This document shows, piece after piece, positions 1 to 6,087 of a stretch of DNA of 8,120 nucleotides; within the stretch, counting starts at the first letter, position 1; each line of letters starts with the position of its first letter. A model generated the notes under the pieces. That model did not search any database and was not told the DNA's origin. It saw only the letters and a program-made list of their open reading frames with translations. The stretch lies in contig JBGUUT010000058.1 in NCBI GenBank assembly GCA_045133795.1, positions 1 to 8,120 of the forward strand, written 5' to 3'. The translations under genes were made by a program, and so were the position numbers. This DNA is from RGIG8597 sp045133795. GTDB taxonomy: Bacteria > Spirochaetota > GWE2-31-10.

Positions 1-1
1 T

Positions 2-2182
2 CTGTCTTACAAAGGCTCTGCAATTTTTGCCGAAAGCGTGACATTGTACGCAATATTACTTGCCGAAAATGCTCATAAAATTACTTATGAACTTAACGGC
101 GGAGTAAACCATCCTAAAAATAAATATTCATTTACGGAAGATGACGTTGTAATATTACGAGAACCGACAAGAGAAAACTGTATATTTGTCGGCTGGTACG
201 AAAGCCCGGATTTCAGCGGTGAAAAAATAGAACTGTGGTATGAAGGCTACAAAACAGCAGATGTAACACTATATGCTAAGTGGGAAAAAGAAAGAGCAAT
301 TTATGAAACAATTCCTGTTGTGACAAAAATAGAATCTTTTGATTATGGTTTTAAATTCTGTACAGAAAAAGGTTGGAATTGTCAGTACACAAGTGCCGGT
401 GCTGTTGATATAGGTCAATTAGTAGATAAAGTTTATGTAAAATTAAATGGTGAGGTTGTCGGTATAGCTAAAGAGCCTATAGACAAAGCTACCGGAGATT
501 CTTCAAATGATGATTCAACGAAAATCTTTATTGATAAGAATGAATTAGTAGATGGAAAATTATATACACTTACTTATGATAAGAAAAACGGTACTGTAAA
601 ATTGACAGATGCTGCTGCCGGTGCTAAAGCTACTTCTACAATAGCCCAAAACGCTAATGCAGAAAGAGAATTTCCTGTTGGAATCTATATCAATGGATAT
701 TTAGGTGGAAACTGGGCTGCAGATGACAATGCCGGTTCTGCATTATTAATGGATGTTGTTGACGAAGCAAATGAAGTATATGCATTTACTTGGGCTGCTC
801 CTGCTACAATTACAGTAACTTTAAAAATCACTATGGAAGATACTAACTCTACATTGTATTTAAAAGATGTTCCTGTAAAAACTGACGGAACATCTGAAAT
901 CAATGGTTCTATTTATGGTTGGAACGGCGGTTCTGCAGTAACTATCAAAAATGAAGACGGTAGTGCTATTACGGGCGGAATCTATGATGCAGCAATGACA
1001 GCCAGTTGTAATGCGGGTTGGGCTTTAGCTAACTATATGAATGAAAATACAGTAATAGACCTTGCTAAAGAATTTGCTATGCCGGGTGCGGACGATGTTC
1101 TTCAGCTTTCTATCAATGCTGAAAAATGGGGTTCTGAAAAATGGGTTCCTTATGTAAAAGGTCAAGAAGTTACTTTCAGCTGGAAAGATGCTCAAGATAA
1201 AATGTATAAAGAAGAAAGACCTGAAAATACCGGCACCGTTACCGGGATTTCTGTAAATTCTACAAGTCACAAAACATCATATTATACAGATAATTCTCTT
1301 GATTTAAGTAATCTGACTATTAAAGCAACAAAAGATGACGGAACAACCAGAATTGTAAAAGTGTCATCTTCTATGGTAAGCGGTTTTGATTCATCAGTAG
1401 CCGGAACTCAAACATTGACGATTACTTACGGCGGTTGTACGACTACTTTTGATGTAGAAGTAATTGAACGTCCTACACCTTCAAGTATAAGTATTACAAG
1501 TTACCCGGATAAAACTTCATATTATGTTGGAGAAGAATTAAATTTGAACTGGCTTACAGTGAGAGCTTATTATTCTAACGGTTCAACTTCTTATGTAGAT
1601 ATAAGTTTAGACATGGTAAGCGGTTTTGATTCGTCTGTAGTCGGTACTCAAACATTGACGATTACTTACAAAGGTTGTACGACTACTTTTGATGTGGAAA
1701 TAGTAGAACCAACAGTTTCAAGTATAAGTATTACAAGTTACCCGGATAAAACTTCTTACTTTGTAGGAGAAGAACTTGATTTAGCAGGATTTGCAGTAGA
1801 AGCTTATTATTCTAATGGTTCAACTTCTTATGTAGATATAAGTTTAGACATGGTAAGCGGTTTTGATTCATCAGTAGCCGGAACTCAAACATTGACGATT
1901 ACTTACGGCGGATGTACGACAACTTTTGATGTAGAAGTGCATGCAGTAACAGCTATTTCTGTAAATTCAGCAAGTCACAAGACAACATATAATTTTGCAG
2001 AATCACTTGATATAAGCGGTCTTACTATCAAGGTAACAGGAGATGACGGAACTACTAAAACTGTCAATGTTACTTCAAGCATGGTAAGCAGGTTTAATCC
2101 ATTAGAATTGGGTACTCAAACATTGACGATTACTTACGGCGGATGTACGACTACTTTTGATGTGGAAGTAATTGAGCAATAA
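2..2182 (+). CDS. Modular surface protein with InlB B-repeats and Ig-like repeats (5'-partial)
   Basis: The frame is open from the left edge of the window, so the GTG at 38 is internal and the true start lies outside; 726 codons are visible. The first codons (2-58) are the tail of an InlB B-repeat (ending SVTLYA). A complete B-repeat follows at 74-283, with the family landmarks ITYELNGG, FVGWYESPDFSG and TLYAKW. Positions about 300-1230 encode a region I do not recognise, rich in Trp, Tyr and Gly. Four tandem Ig-like domains of the Big_3/Big_4 type follow at 1238-2179 and run to the stop. There is no LPXTG motif or C-terminal anchor, so attachment, if any, must be N-terminal or by outer-membrane export. 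InlB B-repeats and Ig-like repeats are typical of long extracellular adhesin-like proteins; an adhesive or carbohydrate-binding role is inference. A terminator follows 12 bases after the stop. Confidence 0.88.
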   Translation: MSYKGSAIFAESVTLYAILLAENAHKITYELNGGVNHPKNKYSFTEDDVVILREPTRENCIFVGWYESPDFSGEKIELWYEGYKTADVTLYAKWEKERAIYETIPVVTKIESFDYGFKFCTEKGWNCQYTSAGAVDIGQLVDKVYVKLNGEVVGIAKEPIDKATGDSSNDDSTKIFIDKNELVDGKLYTLTYDKKNGTVKLTDAAAGAKATSTIAQNANAEREFPVGIYINGYLGGNWAADDNAGSALLMDVVDEANEVYAFTWAAPATITVTLKITMEDTNSTLYLKDVPVKTDGTSEINGSIYGWNGGSAVTIKNEDGSAITGGIYDAAMTASCNAGWALANYMNENTVIDLAKEFAMPGADDVLQLSINAEKWGSEKWVPYVKGQEVTFSWKDAQDKMYKEERPENTGTVTGISVNSTSHKTSYYTDNSLDLSNLTIKATKDDGTTRIVKVSSSMVSGFDSSVAGTQTLTITYGGCTTTFDVEVIERPTPSSISITSYPDKTSYYVGEELNLNWLTVRAYYSNGSTSYVDISLDMVSGFDSSVVGTQTLTITYKGCTTTFDVEIVEPTVSSISITSYPDKTSYFVGEELDLAGFAVEAYYSNGSTSYVDISLDMVSGFDSSVAGTQTLTITYGGCTTTFDVEVHAVTAISVNSASHKTTYNFAESLDISGLTIKVTGDDGTTKTVNVTSSMVSRFNPLELGTQTLTITYGGCTTTFDVEVIEQ
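1238..2179 (+). repeat. Four tandem Ig-like coding repeats
   Basis: Units start at 1238, 1478, 1715 and 1946, giving periods of 240, 237 and 231 bp (77-80 codons). Each opens with a SISITS or AISVNS strand and a T-(S/T)-Y motif. Each closes with MVS-x-F, GTQTLTITY and CTTTFDVE. The 3' cores (1373-1462, 1613-1700, 1850-1939 and 2081-2170) are nearly identical at DNA level. Units 2 and 3 are also identical over the first 38 nt from the TCA at 1481 and at 1718. Such repeats are natural substrates for unequal recombination and change in copy number. Confidence 0.9.
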
Positions 2183-2194
2183 TTTTTAATCTTT

Positions 2195-2230
2195 AAAATG
2201 CGGAGGTTTTGTTTCCTCCGCATTTTTTTT
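2195..2230 (+). terminator. Rho-independent terminator of the surface-protein gene
   Basis: A perfect 12-bp stem pairs 2195-2206 (AAAATGCGGAGG) with 2215-2226 around an 8-nt loop. The run of T from 2223 to 2230 forms the tail. It lies 12 bases after the stop codon. Confidence 0.93.
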
Positions 2231-2261
2231 GGTTATCTCCCCGGACACTGCGAGATTACGG

Positions 2262-2278
2262 TCTGCAACCGTTGCAGA
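2262..2278. repeat. Small perfect palindrome TCTGCAA-CCG-TTGCAGA
   Basis: A 7-bp perfect inverted repeat with a 3-nt loop. TTGCAGAT recurs at 2287 and TGCAGATTACG at 2296, and AGATTACG occurs at both 2254 and 2299. It has no T-tail, so it is not a terminator. It appears to be part of a cluster of short repeats with the element just downstream. Confidence 0.5.
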
Positions 2279-2311
2279 TTATAACTTGCAGATGGTGCAG
2301 ATTACGTGGTT

Positions 2312-2396
2312 CGTCATTCCGAACCTGTCTGCCGACAGGCAGGCTTGATTCGGAATTTCTTCTTTCCGGAGATTCTGAAACAAGTTCAGATAATGC
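2312..2396. repeat. REP-like dispersed hairpin element with a nested palindrome
   Basis: ATTCCGAA at 2316-2323 pairs with TTCGGAAT at 2349-2356. Nested inside, 2324-2331 pairs with 2336-2343 (8 bp including one G-T wobble, loop CCGA). A second hairpin follows: TCTGAA at 2374-2379 with TTCAGA at 2385-2390. The outer edges, CATTCCGAAC at 2315 and GTTCAGATAATG at 2384-2395, are an imperfect inverted repeat. The arms resemble the widespread intergenic repeat of the form GTCATTCCGAACTTG...CAAGTTCAGAATGAC, as I recall it; the right edge here is degraded. The ORFs that cross it are not credible genes. The rest of 2231-2544 holds nothing else I can support. Confidence 0.65.
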
Positions 2397-2544
2397 TTCT
2401 TACACTTGGTAAGATTGACTTCTTACAAAAATTGACTGTCTTTTTTATTATGCAAACAGTTATTCTTTTCAATTTCCTTAAAATAAGGATTTGTACTTTT
2501 TTCCTCCGCTATGTTTACTAAAGGCAATTAGTTTAATACTGATG

Positions 2545-2580
2545 ATATAAAAAAATCCCTAGGTAAAACCTAAGGATTTT
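2545..2580 (-). terminator. Rho-independent terminator of the upp-uraA operon
   Basis: On the minus strand, 2580-2568 pairs with 2564-2552 as a 13-bp stem with one G-U wobble and a 3-nt loop. It is followed by a T-rich tail (complement of 2551-2545). It begins 12 bases after the uraA stop codon. Confidence 0.88.
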
Positions 2581-2592
2581 CATATTTAACAT

Positions 2593-3864
2593 TTATTCTT
2601 TATCGTTTGCCAGTCCGGCTTTATCGATAATGAACATTATCAGCCCCATTACGATACCTACAATTGTTGCAAGGCACATTCCTGTCAGCTGAACTTCGCC
2701 AATCTGGATAGCCGCACCGGACAGTCCCGTTACAAATACAACTGCTGTCATTGCCAGATTACGTGGTTTTGAATAATCAACCCTCTTGTCTACCAACAGT
2801 CTGATTCCGCTCGCCGCAATCATACCGTACAGCAAAAAGCTGATACCGCCCATTACCGGTCCCGGAATTGTGCTGATTAGAGCACTTACCTGTCCAAAGA
2901 ATGCCAATAGGATAGAGAATACAGCAGCACCTCCGATAACCCAGACACTGTAAACTTTTGTAACTGCCATTACACCGATATTTTCGCCGTATGTAGTAGT
3001 AGGTACAGAACCGCAACACCCAGATAGCATTGTGGAAATACCATCAGACAACAATGTTCTGTGAAGTCCCGGATTTCTGAGCAAGTCTCTTCCAACAATC
3101 TGACCGGTTACAATCTGATGTGAAATATGTTCTGAAATAACAGTCAGAGAAGCCGGAACGATAATAATAATTGCCGTAATGTCAAATTTAGGAGCCATAA
3201 AGGCCGGCATTTCGAATATATGTGCTTTAGTTACCGCCGCAAAATCCACCAGTCCCATTACCGTCGCCAGAACATACCCCGCAACGATAGCAATCAAAAT
3301 GGCGATTGCAGAAGCGAAACCTTTGAACACTACTTGTCCGATAACAGCCAATGATAATGTAAATACAAATACCAGCACTAATTTAGGATCGATTACTCCG
3401 CCGGCGTTTGCAATAATTCCGCCCGTACTTGCAGCAGAACCTGCCAGTTCCAGACCAATCAATGCGACGATAGGTCCCATTGCCGCCGGCGGCAGCACAG
3501 CATCAATCCAGTTTACACCTGCAAATTTTATGACTATAGCAACAATCGAGAAAATCGCACCGGCGACGATAAATCCTCCCAGTACATACTCGTATCCCAT
3601 TTTCTCAATTACTATAAAAGCCGGAGCCAAGAACGCAAAACTGGACCCCAAATACGCCGGAGACTTTCCTTTCGTGATAATAAGAAACAATAAAGTTCCG
3701 ATACCATTCATCAACAAAACGATAGACGCCGGAATTCCAAACAAAATAGGCACCAAAACAGAAGCACTGAACATTGCAAAAGTATGCTGGATACTCAGCG
3801 GAATCCACTGTCCTAGCGGCGGTTTCTCTTCAACACCAATTACTTGTCTTTCTTTCTTTTCCAT
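2593..3864 (-). CDS. uraA: Uracil permease, NCS2 (nucleobase:cation symporter-2) family
   Basis: This inner-membrane protein imports uracil, in the known family by proton symport. At 423 residues it has the usual NCS2 length and is almost entirely hydrophobic segments, consistent with the 14-helix family fold. Diagnostic motifs are visible: QHTFAMFSASVLVP at residues 26-39, GSSFAFLAP at 73-81, E245 in ISEHISH, and GSVPTTTYGENIG at 285-297 with G293-E294. F76, E245 and G293-E294 line up with the uracil-binding F73, E241 and G289-E290 of E. coli UraA by a small constant offset. The ATG is preceded by GAGG with 6-nt spacing. It lies 21 bp downstream of upp on the same strand and is followed by a terminator, so it is the last gene of a two-gene operon. 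A broader NCS2 substrate range is possible, but the upp partner argues for uracil. Confidence 0.95.
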   Translation of the reverse strand: MEKKERQVIGVEEKPPLGQWIPLSIQHTFAMFSASVLVPILFGIPASIVLLMNGIGTLLFLIITKGKSPAYLGSSFAFLAPAFIVIEKMGYEYVLGGFIVAGAIFSIVAIVIKFAGVNWIDAVLPPAAMGPIVALIGLELAGSAASTGGIIANAGGVIDPKLVLVFVFTLSLAVIGQVVFKGFASAIAILIAIVAGYVLATVMGLVDFAAVTKAHIFEMPAFMAPKFDITAIIIIVPASLTVISEHISHQIVTGQIVGRDLLRNPGLHRTLLSDGISTMLSGCCGSVPTTTYGENIGVMAVTKVYSVWVIGGAAVFSILLAFFGQVSALISTIPGPVMGGISFLLYGMIAASGIRLLVDKRVDYSKPRNLAMTAVVFVTGLSGAAIQIGEVQLTGMCLATIVGIVMGLIMFIIDKAGLANDKE

Positions 3865-3885
3865 TTTTTACCTCGTAATATCGTT

Positions 3886-4527
3886 TTATTTCGTACCGAA
3901 AATTCTGTCTCCGGCATCACCGACCCCCGGAAGAATATAAGCATTTTCATTAAGTTCACGATCTAAATTCCCTACGTAGATTTGAATATCCGGATGTGCC
4001 TCTGCCAGTTTTTCAAGTCCTACCGGAGCTGCAAGGATACATAGGAATGTTATATCTTTTCCGCCGTGCTTCTTAACGAAATCAATGGCTGCAATTGCAG
4101 AACCGCCTGTCGCCAACATCGGATCTGTTACAAATATTTTTCTGCCCTCCAGAGACTGCGGTAATTTGCAGTAGTACTCGTGAGGCTCAAAAGTTTTTTC
4201 GTCACGATAAAGTCCGATATGACCGACTTTTGCAACCGGCATAAGATTTAACAATCCTTCGACCATGCCCAGACCGGCTCTGAGAATCGGAATAATAGCC
4301 GGCTTTTTTCCGGCGATTACCGGGCACATAGCCTTTTCCAACGGTGTTTCCACTTCGACTTCTTTCAACTCCAAGTTTCTGAGAGCTTCATAACCTACCA
4401 GCATAGAAATTTCTTCAACTACTTTACGAAACTCATTTGTTCCCGTGTTTTTATTTCTCAACATAGTAACTTTATGTTTTAGCAGCGGATGGTCACAAAT
4501 TGTGATATTTTCATATCCCTTGTACAT
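3886..4527 (-). CDS. upp: Uracil phosphoribosyltransferase
   Basis: This cytosolic salvage enzyme makes UMP and pyrophosphate from uracil and PRPP. The chosen start gives 213 residues, close to the family norm of about 208-210. The frame remains open 20 codons further upstream to 4587, but the ATG at 4527 is preceded by AAGGAG with 7-nt spacing and begins MYKGYENI, as this family does. Visible motifs are PILRAGLGM at residues 80-88, the HIGLYRDEKT segment at 103-112, the PRPP-binding loop DPMLATGGSA at 135-144 and the C-terminal uracil-binding YILPGVGDAGDRIFGT at 197-212. All key residues look intact. It is the first gene of an operon with uraA, which links uptake to immediate phosphoribosylation. 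I see no PyrR-type attenuator in the leader; regulation is unknown. Confidence 0.97.
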   Translation of the reverse strand: MYKGYENITICDHPLLKHKVTMLRNKNTGTNEFRKVVEEISMLVGYEALRNLELKEVEVETPLEKAMCPVIAGKKPAIIPILRAGLGMVEGLLNLMPVAKVGHIGLYRDEKTFEPHEYYCKLPQSLEGRKIFVTDPMLATGGSAIAAIDFVKKHGGKDITFLCILAAPVGLEKLAEAHPDIQIYVGNLDRELNENAYILPGVGDAGDRIFGTK

Positions 4528-4632
4528 AACAATTCTCCTTTTTTTATAATATTTTTCCGATACAAGCCTATCTGATTCATCGCACATACAGAAACTATTC
4601 TTCTTAGGTTTTTCTTCAGCTCTGCCTGCTTC

Positions 4633-4661
4633 ATTATCTTTTGTAAATCAAATAACTTCAA
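4633..4661 (-). promoter_or_regulatory. Putative sigma-70 promoter of upp-uraA
   Basis: On the minus strand, TTGAAG (4661-4656) is followed after exactly 17 bp by GATAAT (4638-4633). This would give a leader of about 100 nt before the upp start. The leader shows no strong hairpin apart from the SD region. The call rests on motif match and spacing only. Confidence 0.45.
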
Positions 4662-4759
4662 ATTTGGTAAACTCATTGTAACATATATAGCAGCAAAACG
4701 ACATCACATTACTTAGGCTTTCGCTTCAAGGTATTTATTTATGCAAAATGTATGTCCCT

Positions 4760-4822
4760 ATATTGTGAAATACGATTTTTTTTTGATATAAGGATTTTGT
4801 CAAATCTTACTTTAGGAGTTTT
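4760..4822 (+). repeat. Direct repeat, copy 1: promoter/SD-like sequence
   Basis: This segment matches 6022-6085 at a constant offset of 1262 bp. There is one substitution (T4797 against C6059) and one missing A just before the GGAG. Both copies contain TTGTGA, a run of nine T, GATATAAGG and an AGGAG Shine-Dalgarno. In this copy no ATG follows at SD distance. Instead the SD lies in the stem of a perfect hairpin at 4816-4832 (GAGTTTT-TGG-AAAACTC). The copy therefore looks orphaned from its original gene. Confidence 0.9.
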
Positions 4823-4888
4823 TGGAAAACTCTTCAGAAAATCATCCCCATGAATTTTATGAAGAAAACAATTTACACGCTTTTTTTC

Positions 4889-4948
4889 TTGAACTTACCG
4901 TAAAAGTCTTTTATGATATAATATTATTAACATATAAAAAGACAGGAG
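4889..4948 (+). promoter_or_regulatory. Putative promoter and ribosome binding site of the acidic-protein gene
   Basis: TTGAAC (4889-4894) is followed after 17 bp by TATGAT (4912-4917), which overlaps an alternative TATAAT at 4917-4922. An AGGAG Shine-Dalgarno at 4944-4948 sits 7 nt before the ATG at 4956. The spacing and both boxes are good for a sigma-70 type promoter. The gene therefore appears to be transcribed on its own. Confidence 0.55.
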
Positions 4949-4955
4949 TTCAATT

Positions 4956-5774
4956 ATGAGTGCAGGCTATGGATATGTAACAATGCAATTTAAAAACGAG
5001 GGAAACAAGGCTAATCCCGAACTGGCAAAAGAGATTTTTGATTATTGCAGAGAAAATTACGATTTCTTCAACTCAGAAGAGGACGACTGGAAAGAATATG
5101 GAGACTGCTTTAAGCTTGAAAATGAAATGATTTATCCCTGCTATAAAGGCGACGGGTTAGATATAAAACACATCGATGAAGATTTCTTTCAGGAAATCTT
5201 TGACAAATTTCACCCTTTCGACATGAGAGTTGAGTTCATTCAGGATTTTAGTGAAACAAGTTACGACGATAATTCTGTGGCATATTACAAAGTTATTGAA
5301 GAAAATGGTAACAGAGTTTTGAGCTGTGTAAGAGCATTCGATCTCGTAAAAGGCAGTAAATATGCTTATGGCGATGAATGTTTTGATATTTATGATTCCT
5401 ACGATTTTGAAAAAGACGATGACTACCTCTACCGTTTACAGGAAGGAAATTACTGGAAAAGGGCAGAAGATTCAATTATTGCAGAAAACAAAAAAACACA
5501 CAGAGTAATCGAGCTTTATGATGCTGTCGCACTGGAAGAAGAAACCGATGATGACTATGATGACCACGATTGTCTGATGTACCGGGACCTTAGTAAAAAC
5601 GGAGACTACTTCAGCTTCCATGACGAAGATGATGAAGACGATATTTTTGGAATTTTTGATTTTGAAGACAGCCTGGAAGAACTTGGAATAAAGCTGGAAG
5701 AAGGAGAATCTTCCGATCCTGATGAATGGGAAGTAAAAATTAAGTATTCAGACAAAGAATCATTCTGGGCATAA
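4956..5774 (+). CDS. Hypothetical highly acidic protein (272 aa)
   Basis: I do not recognise this protein. It has 272 residues, a good AGGAG site and its own promoter and terminator. More than a quarter of residues are Asp or Glu by my count (about 77), far exceeding Lys plus Arg. Acidic runs are densest in the C-terminal third, including DEDDEDD near residue 225. Aromatics are frequent (many Tyr and Phe, several Trp). There is no signal peptide, lipobox or membrane segment, so a cytosolic location is expected. No catalytic motif is evident. Acidic, aromatic-rich cytosolic proteins include immunity proteins, DNA mimics and inhibitors of basic partners; any of these would be a guess here. The gene lies between two direct repeats together with a toxin remnant, so it may be accessory DNA. 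Confidence 0.8.
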   Translation: MSAGYGYVTMQFKNEGNKANPELAKEIFDYCRENYDFFNSEEDDWKEYGDCFKLENEMIYPCYKGDGLDIKHIDEDFFQEIFDKFHPFDMRVEFIQDFSETSYDDNSVAYYKVIEENGNRVLSCVRAFDLVKGSKYAYGDECFDIYDSYDFEKDDDYLYRLQEGNYWKRAEDSIIAENKKTHRVIELYDAVALEEETDDDYDDHDCLMYRDLSKNGDYFSFHDEDDEDDIFGIFDFEDSLEELGIKLEEGESSDPDEWEVKIKYSDKESFWA

Positions 5775-5789
5775 AGTGCATTTTTAGAG

Positions 5790-5829
5790 ATACCTCTAAC
5801 AACCAAAGTTTTTAGAGGTATTTCCTTTT
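5790..5829 (+). terminator. Rho-independent terminator of the acidic-protein gene
   Basis: A perfect 10-bp stem pairs ATACCTCTAA (5790-5799) with TTAGAGGTAT (5812-5821) around a 12-nt loop. The T-rich stretch TTCCTTTT follows. It starts 15 bases after the stop codon. The right arm also contains the stop codon of the minus-strand toxin remnant. Confidence 0.78.
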
Positions 5830-6021
5830 ATAGTTTACCAGCCTAGTTCCGCACTGTACAATATTCAGTTTATCGCCGTCAACTTTATATACAAGTCTGT
5901 TAGCAGAATCAATTCGACGGCTGTAATACCCGGTAAGTTCGTGTTTCAGCGCTTCCGGCTGTCCACGGCCTTTATCAGTACCATTTCTTTCAATATCTTT
6001 TATCAGTTCATGAGTATCCGC
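5812..6021 (-). pseudogene. C-terminal remnant of a YoeB/Txe-family mRNA-interferase toxin
   Basis: Read on the minus strand and ending at the TAA at 5814-5812, this encodes ADTHELIKDIERNG, then GQPEALKHELTGYYSRRID, then SANRLVYKVDGDKLNIVQC. Aligned by eye to E. coli YoeB (NELIKD...GKPEPLKHNLSGFWSRRI..EHRLVY), it covers about YoeB residue 28 to the C-terminus. The equivalents of catalytic E46 and R65 are present. The terminal H83-Y84 pair is not: the tail after the Cys reads GTRLVNYKRKYL. The frame stays open upstream through the direct repeat to a stop at 6114-6112. It contains no ATG, GTG or TTG start, and the repeat-encoded part does not resemble a YoeB N-terminus. No antitoxin gene lies upstream; the nucleotidase gene occupies that place. 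The toxin is thus truncated and almost certainly inactive. Confidence 0.82.
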
Positions 6022-6085
6022 ATATTGTGAAATACGATTTTTTTTTGATATAAGGATTCTGTCAAATCTTACTTTAAGGAGTTTT
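6022..6085 (+). repeat. Direct repeat, copy 2: promoter/SD region of the nucleotidase gene
   Basis: This is the second copy of the sequence at 4760-4822, with one substitution and one extra A that makes the Shine-Dalgarno AAGGAG (6076-6081). It ends 2 bases before the nucleotidase ATG. Its left edge coincides with the point where recognisable YoeB homology of the minus-strand toxin remnant stops. Confidence 0.9.
6025..6054 (+). promoter_or_regulatory. Putative promoter of the nucleotidase gene with T9 spacer
   Basis: TTGTGA (6025-6030) is followed by an 18-bp spacer and TATAAG (6049-6054), or by 16 bp and GATATA (6047-6052). The spacer contains a run of nine T (6038-6046). The AAGGAG at 6076-6081 sits 6 nt before the ATG. 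The promoter call is by motif only, but the whole segment is conserved in both repeat copies. Confidence 0.5.
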
Positions 6086-6087
6086 AT

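Noticed and set aside
1238..2179. Tandem repeats as a CRISPR or non-coding satellite array
   Set aside because: Units are multiples of 3 bp, stay in one open frame and encode Ig-like domains.
2209..2521. Two overlapping plus-strand ORFs in the surface-protein/uraA gap
   Set aside because: They run through a terminator and the REP-like element, have no Shine-Dalgarno and have unlikely composition.
3179..3940. 253-codon plus-strand ORF opposite uraA
   Set aside because: It is a shadow of a strongly supported NCS2 permease gene, with low-complexity Ala/Ile/Thr composition typical of the antisense of membrane proteins.
4479..4676. Minus-strand 65-codon ORF upstream of and overlapping upp
   Set aside because: It has no Shine-Dalgarno, covers the putative upp promoter and leader, and overlaps the well-supported upp start in another frame.
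4850..4903. 17-codon ORF beginning MNFMKKTIYTLFF, like the start of a signal peptide
   Set aside because: It has no Shine-Dalgarno, stops after 17 codons and overlaps the -35 box. It could be a relic of the gene once served by repeat copy 1, but this cannot be supported.
4822..4959. Plus-strand ORF starting with TTG after repeat copy 1 and overlapping the acidic gene as ATGA
   Set aside because: The SD-to-TTG spacing is only 3 nt, the SD is in a hairpin, and the frame runs through the putative promoter of the next gene. The ATGA overlap is probably chance.
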